NCBI GenBank assembly: GCA_020351995.1 | Contig: CP070674.1 | Coordinates: 1,150,022 to 1,214,021, forward strand | Direction of reading: 5' to 3' | Source of the DNA: Candidatus Zixiibacteriota bacterium | GTDB lineage: Bacteria > Zixibacteria > MSB-5A5 > GN15 > FEB-12 | Length of the DNA: 64,000 bases | Shown: positions 1 to 9,046 of the stretch, piece after piece | Layout of the letters: every line of letters starts with the position of its first letter | Position numbering within the stretch: the stretch's first letter is position 1 | Made by a program: the position numbers and the translations under genes | The notes under the pieces: generated by a model | What the model saw: the letters and a program-made list of their open reading frames with translations, nothing else | What the model was told of the DNA's origin: nothing | Database searches by the model: none

Positions 1-2358
1 TCGGATATATTCTCATTCGGGGTACTTCTTTACCGGATGGCGACCGGCGACTTCCCGTTTTCAGGACCAACCGCCGTGTCCACTCTGGCCAAGATTCTGG
101 AGGCGAGGCAGGAATCACCACGATTGAAGAACGAAAACATACCGCCGGAATTAGAAAGAATCATCGATAAGTGTCTCAGGAAAGATCCCAACGACCGTTA
201 CCAGGATACTCGCGATTTAGTTGTCGATCTGCGAAACCTGCGCCGGCTTTATGACAGCGGGGCGTCAGAGACAATATCGTCCGAACTTGCCGCTCCTGTA
301 AGCGCCGCCGGTATTGGCAGGCTAAAGCTCAGCTGGAAATCCATGACCGTTATGATCGTCGCCATACTCGCCGTCCTGGTGGTGGTACTCGAGTTTCTTG
401 AGACGGATCGTCAAGTGCAGAGCACTGGACTCCAGGCCAAGACGAACAGTCTGGCTATCCTTGGTTTCGAAAACAAGACCGGTGACACGGAGCTTGACTG
501 GCTCGAAACCGGACTGCCCCAAATCCTCTTGACCGATTTTGCCCAGGCCGAAGCGATAACAATTATTTCTCGGGAACGCATAATCGATTGTTTCCCTGAT
601 GACAAGAGAGCCAGTCACACTTTCGATGAATGCGCTGACGCCGCCGCGAGTCTGGGGGCGGTCAACCTTCTATCCGGAGCTTACTACAAGCTCGGTGATA
701 AAATCAGGATTGACGCGAGACTGCAGGATGTGGCCACCGGCAACATCATTTTCGGGGAGAAGGTCGTCGGCGATGATCCGTTCACACTGGTCGACAGCTT
801 AACGGAGAAGATAGCGGCTTCCCTGAATATCGGATATACCGAGCCGGATCGAAACGTGGCCCTCTACACCTCGTCGTCACCGGAAGCTTTCAAGCACTAT
901 CACCTCGGTGTCGACAAAATGTATTTGGGGTTGTATGATGCCGCTATCGACGAGTTCAATCAGGCGCTTGCCATAGACTCTACCTTCGCCCTGGCATATA
1001 TGCGGATAGGCCAGTCTTTTGTCTTTGATGGTCGGGAGCAAGAGGGTGCCCGGTACTTTCAGAAAGCTTTGGAGTACCAACACAAGCTGCCCGAGCGTGA
1101 CCAGAGTCTGCTGGAAGTTCACGCCGATTTATGGTTAGATGAGGAATTTGACAATGCCTTTATCAAGATGACTTCGTTCGTAAGCCGTTATCCTGATGAT
1201 AAAGAAGCACACGCTCTGTTCGCGCTGCTTGTATCGGTTTTCACCGGCGACACCGTCAAAGCGTACGCCCACCTCGACACGGCACTCAGGATCGATCCCA
1301 CCTACGCGCTGGCTCTGGAGCAGTATGTTAACCTCAACCGGAAAGACAAACAGTACGACCGTGCCATAGAGTATGCCCAGCTTATGAAAAAGTATCACCC
1401 CGAATCTCCGGAACCGGCTCTGGCATTGGCCCGGATCTATGTAGTGCTGAATCGATTGGATGATGCCGTGGTAGAAGTCAACGGGCTGCTTGACAGATTC
1501 CCCGGGTACCAGAACGGGCTGTACCTGTTGAGCAATCTCTATATCGCCAGGAGAGATTTCGAGTCGTGCCTGGAAGTGCTGGAGAGGCTTAAAGAAGTTG
1601 ACCCCGACGATTCGCGCTGGATGTGGAGTTACTATCACCAGCGGTCGGATGTTCATGGGTGGAGAGGGCAATTCAGAGAGTCCATTAAGGAGATGAAAAA
1701 CGCCCTTCAGGTGGCCTCCCGCGCCGGGGATAGCACGCGCGTCTACAGGACTCTTTCGCTGCTGGCAGAGAACTATCACCGAATCGGAGAACCCGACAGC
1801 GCCTTTTACTTCTTGAAAAAGTCGTATGAGGCGAGCAATGCTCTCACTATGGCTGATTATCCTCTCACAGCAGTGGCATGGGATCATAAGAAGGCCGAAG
1901 AACTAGGGCCGATCATGGATAGTGCTCTTGCTGAATTCCAGAAAAAAATCCCGTCTGAACTGTGGGCTCTGGTCAATAATGTCCGGGACCTGTTCTATGC
2001 TTATGGTTCGGCTGACACCAATAAGCTCATCGAAGTTCTTGAGTCGCAAAAAGACCTGCAAAGACAGGTGAACTCGTCGGAACAAGGGCGCACACTGGGG
2101 AAACTCCAGATTCTGACCGGTGACTATGAGCGGGGCAAGGCTAACATAAAGCTCTCCCTCGGAGAGTTTGGCACCCTCGTTACCTCTGACCAGTACGTGT
2201 CTTCACACTATTATCTTGGCCTGGCCGAAGAAGGTCTGGGGAATACGGAAAGCGCCATTGGTCACTACGAAGAGGTACTCGAGTACTGGGGCAAAGCCGA
2301 CGTGCAGACAGATATAATAAAGGACACAAAGAAAAGGTTAGCCGCACTTACCGGTTAA
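1..2358 (+). CDS. Ser/Thr protein kinase with TolB/FlgO-like and TPR domains (5' partial)
   Basis: The frame is open from base 1, so the start and most of the kinase domain lie outside the window. The first codons give SDIFSFGVLLYRMATGDFPF, kinase subdomain IX, followed by a typical C-lobe ending in KCLRKDPNDRYQD. A basic juxtamembrane stretch leads to one membrane segment (fragment residues about 115-131, MTVMIVAILAVLVVVLE). Then comes a domain starting NSLAILGFENKTGD, resembling the TolB/FlgO-type domain often fused to such kinases, and about 450 residues of TPR-like helical repeats (for example ALAIDSTFALAYMRIG, ALRIDPTYALALEQYV). Known architecture: a cytoplasmic kinase joined through a membrane helix to an extracytoplasmic TPR scaffold, probably for signalling. 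The substrate is unknown. The gene ends at TAA just before an intrinsic terminator. Confidence 0.9.
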   Translation, partial: SDIFSFGVLLYRMATGDFPFSGPTAVSTLAKILEARQESPRLKNENIPPELERIIDKCLRKDPNDRYQDTRDLVVDLRNLRRLYDSGASETISSELAAPVSAAGIGRLKLSWKSMTVMIVAILAVLVVVLEFLETDRQVQSTGLQAKTNSLAILGFENKTGDTELDWLETGLPQILLTDFAQAEAITIISRERIIDCFPDDKRASHTFDECADAAASLGAVNLLSGAYYKLGDKIRIDARLQDVATGNIIFGEKVVGDDPFTLVDSLTEKIAASLNIGYTEPDRNVALYTSSSPEAFKHYHLGVDKMYLGLYDAAIDEFNQALAIDSTFALAYMRIGQSFVFDGREQEGARYFQKALEYQHKLPERDQSLLEVHADLWLDEEFDNAFIKMTSFVSRYPDDKEAHALFALLVSVFTGDTVKAYAHLDTALRIDPTYALALEQYVNLNRKDKQYDRAIEYAQLMKKYHPESPEPALALARIYVVLNRLDDAVVEVNGLLDRFPGYQNGLYLLSNLYIARRDFESCLEVLERLKEVDPDDSRWMWSYYHQRSDVHGWRGQFRESIKEMKNALQVASRAGDSTRVYRTLSLLAENYHRIGEPDSAFYFLKKSYEASNALTMADYPLTAVAWDHKKAEELGPIMDSALAEFQKKIPSELWALVNNVRDLFYAYGSADTNKLIEVLESQKDLQRQVNSSEQGRTLGKLQILTGDYERGKANIKLSLGEFGTLVTSDQYVSSHYYLGLAEEGLGNTESAIGHYEEVLEYWGKADVQTDIIKDTKKRLAALTG

Positions 2359-2388
2359 AGAGGTTAGCATAAGATATGACCATCACAT

Positions 2389-2415
2389 AAACCCGTCTCC
2401 AGCGGGTTTTTATTT
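2389..2415 (+). terminator. Rho-independent terminator after the kinase-TPR gene
   Basis: A 7-bp stem AAACCCG / CGGGTTT with loop TCTCCAG is followed by a T-rich tail (TTATTT). It lies 30 bp after the kinase stop and separates that gene from the MFS gene. Confidence 0.8.
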
Positions 2416-2450
2416 GGCTTTTTCGGTATTTAGATTATATTCATCGGACT

Positions 2451-3680
2451 ATGATTCGAAGGTCGGTGGGATTTGTAAAACAGTTTGAGAAGAACCTCTG
2501 GATTCTGTCGACCGGGTGGTTCGTCAGCGCCCTTGGTTTCGCCATCTCAATTCCCTTTATAGCCATCTACTTTTACGCCACGCTGGGTCTTTCGATGTCC
2601 GAAATCGGGGTCTTTTTCGGGGCCATGGCCCTGGTCCGTTCGGTATTTCAGGCGATCGGCGGAGAAGTCTCCGACCGGATTGAGCGGCATATCCTTTTAA
2701 TTTATTCACAGATCTTTCGGGCGGGAGCCTTTCTTACTCTGGCTATTTCCATTTATAAGGATTGGGGCTTCTGGCCGGTCGCGATCGCGCTCCTGGTAAA
2801 TTCGATCTTCGGGGCCATCTTTCAACCGGTCGCTAATGCCATGGTATCCGATATTCTTCCGGTCGACAAGCGGCTCGACGGTTATGCTATTACTCGTTCG
2901 GCGGGTAACCTCGGCTGGGCAGTGGGGCCGGCTATCGGTGGGTTTCTGGCGGGATACTCGTACGGCCTACTGTTTCTTATTTCATCCGGAATAACTCTTC
3001 TATCAGGTCTGGTCTTCTTAATCTTTCTCAAACCACCCCGGACGGTAATCGTTCAGGATCGTTTCAAGTTTTCGGATCTGTTGGCCATTAAGGACGATCC
3101 GTATCTTGCCCGCCATTCGATATTGATTTTTGCGCTGTACCTTGTCGTGGCCCAGTTGATCGCTCCGTTTTCGGTTTACGCGGTCGAGATGGTCAAGATT
3201 ACCGAACACCAGCTCGGGATACTATATACCCTGAACGGACTCATGGTGGTCCTTTTGCAGATACCGGTCACGCGCCTTCTGGCGGGCTATCGACTGACGA
3301 CCCAGCTTGCCATGGGAGCTTTCGTATATGCGGTTGGGTACGGGATGGTCGGTGTTCTGGCCGGATTCGAGTTTTTCGTGCTGGCGATGATAGTTGTCAC
3401 GATGGGTGAGATATTCATGTCGCCACCGTCACTGACGCTGACTTCACGTCTCGCCCCTGAGGGCCGGATGGGCAGGTATATGGGCATCTTTGGGTTCTTT
3501 GTGGCGGCGGGGTGGTCGTTCGGGCCGCTTTATGGGGGTGTCATTCTTGACCATTTCGGCGGAAACGCGCCCGTTGCCTGGGCGTTGATTTCGTCGCTGG
3601 CCATTCTGTCAGGTGTGGGGTACATGCTATTCCGAAGAATCTTACCGGAGCGCTTCAATATCAAAGAAAACGCTACTTGA
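2451..3680 (+). CDS. MFS transporter, drug-resistance type
   Basis: A 409-aa, very hydrophobic protein with about 12 predicted membrane helices, the usual major facilitator size. After helix 2 it has the loop GGEVSDRIERH, a version of MFS motif A (G-x3-D-R-x-x-R). A second repeat of the fold begins near residue 220 (HSILIFALYLVVAQLIAPFS). The late motif SPPSLTLTSRLAPEGRMGRYMG and the following glycine-rich helix are typical of the multidrug/sugar efflux-like subgroup. The substrate cannot be read from the sequence. No strong Shine-Dalgarno precedes the ATG at 2451. Its 3' end overlaps the convergent gene P1 by 8 bp. Confidence 0.85.
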   Translation: MIRRSVGFVKQFEKNLWILSTGWFVSALGFAISIPFIAIYFYATLGLSMSEIGVFFGAMALVRSVFQAIGGEVSDRIERHILLIYSQIFRAGAFLTLAISIYKDWGFWPVAIALLVNSIFGAIFQPVANAMVSDILPVDKRLDGYAITRSAGNLGWAVGPAIGGFLAGYSYGLLFLISSGITLLSGLVFLIFLKPPRTVIVQDRFKFSDLLAIKDDPYLARHSILIFALYLVVAQLIAPFSVYAVEMVKITEHQLGILYTLNGLMVVLLQIPVTRLLAGYRLTTQLAMGAFVYAVGYGMVGVLAGFEFFVLAMIVVTMGEIFMSPPSLTLTSRLAPEGRMGRYMGIFGFFVAAGWSFGPLYGGVILDHFGGNAPVAWALISSLAILSGVGYMLFRRILPERFNIKENAT

Positions 3681-6246
3681 TAATCACCAGCTTCCCCATC
3701 TGCGTTCCCTCTTCGGATTCAACAACCCAGTAATACAGGCCGGACTCCACCAGTTGGGTGTTACGAGTGATCATGTTCCATTCTTCATGCATCGCTTCCG
3801 GACCACCTCCGGGGTAATGGTGTTCCAGTTTACGTACAAGATCTCCGTCAAGCGAGTAGATGTATATAGTACATACCGGCGGTAGATTCGCGAAATGAAT
3901 CCGGTGCATCCGGTCCGGGGCCAACAGCCCGTAGCGGTTTTCGAACCCCTGAGCCTGGTAGTCAACATCACCTCGGTACGGGTTTGGGTACACATAAACC
4001 TTAAGGTCGTTTGCGGCGACTTCTTCAGTTGAGGCCAGGGGGTAGGCCGCCTGGGTATTGTTAGAAATTGGTGACTCCGAAGATGCCAGTCCGAGGATGG
4101 TACTGCCTCGGTCGAATGCTGTCACGCTTATGTAATAGGGAACGGTAGGCAGCAAGTCGTCTATAACCAACTCGTATTCGAAATACTTAAAATATCCGTC
4201 TTCGGTCAACTCGTCGGGGTCGGCGTCGTCGGGGTTCAAGGTTGATGGATATGGCTGGTTGGGATAGGACTTACGGATCGGTGTGTCGACTCCAAAAGCT
4301 GATTGGTTGTAGCCAACTGTAGCGAAATAGAATATCGAATCGGTATTTGCCGGCGTGAACGGATTATCCTCGTTGAAGTAAAGCGGGTCGAAGTCCTCTA
4401 TGCCATGCGGGTCACCGTACAACTGCTGAAGTTCTTCTCGCGTGTACACACGTTCCTCGACTTCATAGCGCCAGATATTGAAGACGAATTTCATGTAATC
4501 ATCTCTGTCATATGAGGTGTACAGAGACATACTCCCCTGGCGGTCGTCTCGCCCAATGTAGACTCTATATCCTTCAAACCTGATCTCTTGGAAGAACTGA
4601 TTGACCGTTGTCTCAGGTTTGAGCCCGTTAAAACGAAGGGTTAATGAGCCAACCTTTGGTTCGATTCGCAATTCAGGAGCGGGTGGGGGAGATACACCCC
4701 TGAAATCCGGTATACCATCGCCTTTGTACCAGAAGGTGTCGCACATGATGTAGGGTCCACCGGTGTCAGTGAATATGGTATCCGCACAACATACGCGGTA
4801 GCTTCCGCTGTCACCGTCACCATCCGTGTCGAATCCCGGGTTGTCATATATCCAGGATGCCCAGAGCGAATTCTCTGCCAGCGACGAGAAGTCAAGAGAC
4901 TCGTAGTATTGGTCCGGGAACGCGGGATCGAATAACAGCCGATCGTCCGGTTTGACGTGAACGTTCTCTCCCCCCACTACAGCTACAGTTACTTCTTGTA
5001 CATGGCCGGGAGCTATATCGAATGGGCCTATCGACAGCGAAGCACTTATACCGTAACCGTTAGCGAGCGCTATGGCATAAGCCGGGTTTGGCGGCGGCAT
5101 CCAGCCTTCCTGTGTATGATCGACAGCGGTGTACATCTGATCGTAGTCGATTTCGGGGTGACTGAGGATGTAGTAACGGTCCCGATCGGTTCTAGGACTT
5201 CCCAGTATTCCCGAATCGAATTCTACAAATGGATCCTCTTCTGTGTGCGCCCTTCTGGGACCAAATTCATAGTTGACAGGCCAATTCAGGAACATTGACC
5301 ACCAGTTGTAGTTGGTTCGGTCGGCACCGGCAGGTACTTGCAGGAATCGCACGCCCACCACATTACGCACGCATTCCTGGGACCATTCTGGTCCGAGAGC
5401 GTCACCGTCGTTGTCCATCCAGTAGGCGATATTCAACGTATCGACAAAGCCGCATTCTGCGGAACCTGTGTGGGACGCATAGAAACCTGTTAGATCGTCA
5501 CCGAGACTACTAGCTGGGTTCATTAAGTCGAGTACCAACGGCGAGGGATTCAATCCAAAGTAAGCTTTGGTGATCTGTTGATCGCTGATGTTCTCGATCT
5601 CATAGTGAACAAGGACAAAGTCATCAGCGTAATCCCAGCTCCAGGCCATAGACCGCTGGCGAACTTTTATACCGATCGGTTTGTGATTACAAGTCACGTC
5701 GAAAGGGCAGACCCATTTGTCGACGTCAAAAGTGTCTGACCAGACACAGTACAAATCCTGTTCACTAATCGCGTCTTCGTCGTACCATTTACTTTCTGCG
5801 TATACGGTTTGCGGTATAAGTCCATAGTAAGATTCCTGGTCGGGCCAGGTTTCATAAAAGGCATATGCACCTCCGGTCATGGAAACCATCGTGTCACTCC
5901 CGACAATCGCGCCGATTGACAACGTAATTCCTCTCACCCACCAGTTCGGGCGGTCCTTTGGGTACGATAACGGCGGCCACCATTCGCCTGTGAAGGCATC
6001 AATCTGGTTGGTGTAGAGACTCGATCCAAGGGCACCATTACTGCAAACGCTCAGCTGCAGCTTACCGACGGTGTGGGCCGACTGCTCGATAGCAGGGCAG
6101 TCCAGCGTCAGAATATTCTCATCCGTTGGTTTGTCACCCGGATGCCAGAGTATTGGGGGGGGCTGAAGTGTATCGGATTGAGCCAGAGGGCTAAGCAGAA
6201 GGCACGTCAGACCTGCACGCATCAGCGTGCGCAATGCTGTTGTCAT
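3673..6246 (-). CDS. Array paralogue P1: large secreted protein with YPNP-type C-terminal domain
   Basis: 857 aa. The N-terminus (MTTALRTLMRAGLTCLLLSPLAQS) looks like a Sec signal peptide. Body motifs include DNPGFDTDGDGDSG (about residues 468-482, a calcium-type DxDxDG loop), then a Cys pair, a short loop with a further Cys, GDGIPDFRG (about 508), FEGYRVYIGRDDR (about 555, fibronectin-III-like) and a sorting-type domain from YPNPYRGDVDY (about 752) to GKLVIIK. Function is unknown; it is inferred to be an exported or surface protein. P1 is closest to P3: both have the short Cys loop and YPNPYRGDVDYQA. It is the last gene of the array, is separated from P2 by a terminator and so probably has its own promoter in 6247-6304. 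Its 3' end overlaps the MFS gene by 8 bp. Confidence 0.85.
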   Translation of the reverse strand: MTTALRTLMRAGLTCLLLSPLAQSDTLQPPPILWHPGDKPTDENILTLDCPAIEQSAHTVGKLQLSVCSNGALGSSLYTNQIDAFTGEWWPPLSYPKDRPNWWVRGITLSIGAIVGSDTMVSMTGGAYAFYETWPDQESYYGLIPQTVYAESKWYDEDAISEQDLYCVWSDTFDVDKWVCPFDVTCNHKPIGIKVRQRSMAWSWDYADDFVLVHYEIENISDQQITKAYFGLNPSPLVLDLMNPASSLGDDLTGFYASHTGSAECGFVDTLNIAYWMDNDGDALGPEWSQECVRNVVGVRFLQVPAGADRTNYNWWSMFLNWPVNYEFGPRRAHTEEDPFVEFDSGILGSPRTDRDRYYILSHPEIDYDQMYTAVDHTQEGWMPPPNPAYAIALANGYGISASLSIGPFDIAPGHVQEVTVAVVGGENVHVKPDDRLLFDPAFPDQYYESLDFSSLAENSLWASWIYDNPGFDTDGDGDSGSYRVCCADTIFTDTGGPYIMCDTFWYKGDGIPDFRGVSPPPAPELRIEPKVGSLTLRFNGLKPETTVNQFFQEIRFEGYRVYIGRDDRQGSMSLYTSYDRDDYMKFVFNIWRYEVEERVYTREELQQLYGDPHGIEDFDPLYFNEDNPFTPANTDSIFYFATVGYNQSAFGVDTPIRKSYPNQPYPSTLNPDDADPDELTEDGYFKYFEYELVIDDLLPTVPYYISVTAFDRGSTILGLASSESPISNNTQAAYPLASTEEVAANDLKVYVYPNPYRGDVDYQAQGFENRYGLLAPDRMHRIHFANLPPVCTIYIYSLDGDLVRKLEHHYPGGGPEAMHEEWNMITRNTQLVESGLYYWVVESEEGTQMGKLVIIK

Positions 6247-6304
6247 GCTGTTCTACCGTCTTTCCTTTCTCATCCTAAAGACGGAGTCAAGTCGGGCTTT
6301 GTGC

Positions 6305-6348
6305 AAAAAAAACTCCGCCTTTCACATGGAAGTGGAGTGCCCGGAGTT
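6305..6348 (-). terminator. Intrinsic terminator between P2 and P1
   Basis: On the minus strand the stem AACTCCG / CGGAGTT (plus-strand arms 6311-6317 and 6342-6348) is followed directly by a run of T (plus-strand A tract 6305-6312). An inner hairpin CACTTCCATGTGAAAG strengthens it. It lies 60 bp after the P2 stop. Confidence 0.75.
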
Positions 6349-6408
6349 GATAGCTCTATACTTAGACAGTTGGGCTTGTCTACCTAAACCAGTGCTTCAA
6401 TAGCGTTC

Positions 6409-9039
6409 CTACTTGATAATCACCAATTTTCCGATCTGCGTTCCTTCTTCCGATTCGACTACCCAGTAGTACAAGCCGGTTTCGACTAACTGAGTGTTGC
6501 GAGTGATCATGTTCCATTCCTCGTGCATGGCTTCGGGGCCACCCTCGGGGTAGTTGTGTTCGAGCCGACGGATAAGATCTCCGTCAAGCGAATATATGTA
6601 TATTGTGCACACCGGCGGCAGGTTGGCAAAATGAATTCGGTGCATGCGGTCGGGAGCCAGGGTCCCGTCACGGTTCTCATAGCCCAGGCCTTCATAATCG
6701 ACATCACCCCGATAAGGATTGGGGTAGACAAAGACCTTTAGCTGCTTCTCCGCTATCTCATCGGTAGATGCAAGGGGGTACGCTACCTTCATACTGTTGA
6801 GTACAGGTGACTCGAGGGCTTTAATCCCGTACTCAGGGCAGCCGAAGTCAAAAGCGGTAACACTGACATAGTAGGCAACTGTGGGAAGGAGATTGTCGAT
6901 CAGTATCTCGTACTCGAAATACTTCAGGTATCCATCCTCGGTCAACTCATCACGGCGGGCTTCGTAGGGATTTAAGCTGGAAGGATATTCCTGTTCCGGG
7001 TAGCTTTTCCGGATCGGTGTCGCCACCCCAAACTCCGAACAATTGAAATCCTGAGATGCGAAATAGAAGACCGAATCGGGGAAATCAGGATGTGTATAGA
7101 CATGATCCTGATCATAAATGAGAGGATCGAAGTCGCTGATCCCAAGCGGGTCACCGTACAGCATCTGCAGCTCACTTCGGGAAAAGGGAGCGTCTAATAC
7201 AAGGAACGTTTCGCGAGCAGCAAGGTAGACATATTTGTTGTAGTCCTCTCTATCATACGATGCCTGCACGCTAAAACTCGACAATCGGTCATCACGGCTT
7301 ATGTAAACGCGGTATCCTTCGAAGTCGATCAAGCCCGTAAAGTAGTCCGGGGTGGTTTCAGAGGGAAGACCGTTGAAGCGAAGGATAAGCCGACCGACCC
7401 CGGTTTCGATTCTGGTTGTTGGCGGGGGAGGCGGCGAAGCTCCCCTGAAATCGGGAACACCGTCGCCCTGGTACCACATCATGTCACAAAAACGCGAATC
7501 ATAGTCCGGAATGTCAGTGGTGTCGGCCAGGTAATCGATATAATAACCGGCGGTATCGCCGCAGCAGATTCTTCGCTTTCCGGCCCAGCCGTCGCCGTCG
7601 GTGTCCACACCGGGATTATCGTAAATCCACGAAGCCCAGCGGGCATTTGCCGCCACCGAGTCAAAATTCAGTTTATTGTAAAATGTTGTTGGGTAATAAG
7701 GATTGAAGCTCTGTAAGTTCGCAGGATCGAGATGAAAATTTTCGCCTCCAACCCAGGCCAGGGTAATTGGCAGACTTTCTCCCGGGTCTATGTCAAAAGG
7801 GCCGCACGAGAGAAGAGTGCGCATATCCCCGAAACCATCGGCCATGTCCGCGGCGTACTCGGGTGGAGGAAGCCAGCCCCGTCCGCTGTCACTGTGATCG
7901 ACGGCAACATAGAGCAGGTCATAATCAAACTCGTTATGCTTTAAGAGGTAATAGCGGTCCTCATCGATCAACGGCGTACCCAGGCCGTTGCCGAGATCTC
8001 TCCATGGGTCTTCATTGATCGGTTTCTGACGAGGGCCGAAGTCCAGAGTGGGATCAGAATAATTCGTAACCCACCAATTGAATGAATATTCGAGCTGGTC
8101 CGAAGGGGTGCGGATAACCCTGACACCGATTATCGATCGAGGTGATTTTTCGTCCCATGCATCGCCCGCCGGGTCGCCATCGTTGTCAGCCTGGTAGGCT
8201 ATGTTAACGGTATCAATAAAACCACAGCCATATGACGCGGGTGTCGTCCGGTAGAAACCAACGATATCGTCCGTATACCCCGCATACTCGCCCGGGGCTA
8301 CGTGTAGTATGTCACAGTCGAACCAGATTCCCAGATACGCGTCTTTCAGTTGCTCGGAGCCAATATTCTTGATTTGATAGTCGAGGATAATGAAATCGTC
8401 GGCATAGTCAAAACTCCAGGCCATTGATCTCTGTCTGACTCTGAGCTGAAGCGGTCGATGAGGTCTTTGGTCGTGGAAGCAAAGATTAGTGATAAGGGGG
8501 TTAGTTTCAGTATCGGTATACTCACAGATAATGTCCTGTTCGGAATCAGCTTCTTCTGAGTAATATGGGCTGAAGGGGTCAATCGACATGACCTTAAAAC
8601 CGCTCGGGTCGAACCACGGGTTAGGCCAGAATTCATTCGCACAGTAAAAGTCTTCGATGCCCGTGGAGACAAGAGTGTCTCTCCCGACAATAGCCCCGAC
8701 CCAAAGTGCCCCGACAAAGAGGTGTTCAATATTACTATTCTTGGGATATGTACATGAGAAGAGGATGTCCTGACCGGTTATTGCGTCCTCTGCTGTCACT
8801 CCCATGAGGCCGCCAAAAGTTCCGTTGTTAGCAATGACCAGTTGCATGTTATTAAGGCTGTGAAGGATACGCGCTATCTCAGGCCAATCTGCTGCAATAG
8901 TGGAAGAGGGCAACACCCGATTGGCCGTAATTTCAGACTTATAATCGCGAGCTGATAAAAGAGAGGGTGAGAGCAGCAAAGACACGGTTAGTAGTACGGC
9001 ACCCCTACGGCCAAATCCGTGCCAGGACCCCATGTGCAA
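6409..9039 (-). CDS. Array paralogue P2: large secreted protein with YPNP-type C-terminal domain
   Basis: 876 aa from a TTG at 9039 (AAGG five bases upstream); an in-frame ATG at 9033 is the alternative. The signal peptide is GRRGAVLLTVSLLLSPSLLSA. The body has DNPGVDTDGDGWAG (about 473), a Cys pair opening a long loop (CCGDTAGYYIDYLADTTDIP) before the third Cys, GDGVPDFRG, FEGYRVYISRDDR (about 572) and YPNPYRGDVDYEGLGYENR (about 771) ending in GKLVIIK. The long loop and the DYEG variant match P4 rather than the neighbouring P1 or P3. Only 7 bp separate it from P3 upstream, so P5-P4-P3-P2 look co-transcribed, and a terminator follows. Function unknown. Confidence 0.85.
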   Translation of the reverse strand: MHMGSWHGFGRRGAVLLTVSLLLSPSLLSARDYKSEITANRVLPSSTIAADWPEIARILHSLNNMQLVIANNGTFGGLMGVTAEDAITGQDILFSCTYPKNSNIEHLFVGALWVGAIVGRDTLVSTGIEDFYCANEFWPNPWFDPSGFKVMSIDPFSPYYSEEADSEQDIICEYTDTETNPLITNLCFHDQRPHRPLQLRVRQRSMAWSFDYADDFIILDYQIKNIGSEQLKDAYLGIWFDCDILHVAPGEYAGYTDDIVGFYRTTPASYGCGFIDTVNIAYQADNDGDPAGDAWDEKSPRSIIGVRVIRTPSDQLEYSFNWWVTNYSDPTLDFGPRQKPINEDPWRDLGNGLGTPLIDEDRYYLLKHNEFDYDLLYVAVDHSDSGRGWLPPPEYAADMADGFGDMRTLLSCGPFDIDPGESLPITLAWVGGENFHLDPANLQSFNPYYPTTFYNKLNFDSVAANARWASWIYDNPGVDTDGDGWAGKRRICCGDTAGYYIDYLADTTDIPDYDSRFCDMMWYQGDGVPDFRGASPPPPPTTRIETGVGRLILRFNGLPSETTPDYFTGLIDFEGYRVYISRDDRLSSFSVQASYDREDYNKYVYLAARETFLVLDAPFSRSELQMLYGDPLGISDFDPLIYDQDHVYTHPDFPDSVFYFASQDFNCSEFGVATPIRKSYPEQEYPSSLNPYEARRDELTEDGYLKYFEYEILIDNLLPTVAYYVSVTAFDFGCPEYGIKALESPVLNSMKVAYPLASTDEIAEKQLKVFVYPNPYRGDVDYEGLGYENRDGTLAPDRMHRIHFANLPPVCTIYIYSLDGDLIRRLEHNYPEGGPEAMHEEWNMITRNTQLVETGLYYWVVESEEGTQIGKLVIIK

Positions 9040-9046
9040 AATTACC

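Noticed and set aside
1135-1887. 250-codon minus-strand frame inside the kinase-TPR gene
   Set aside because: It is antisense to clear TPR repeats and has no recognisable protein features.
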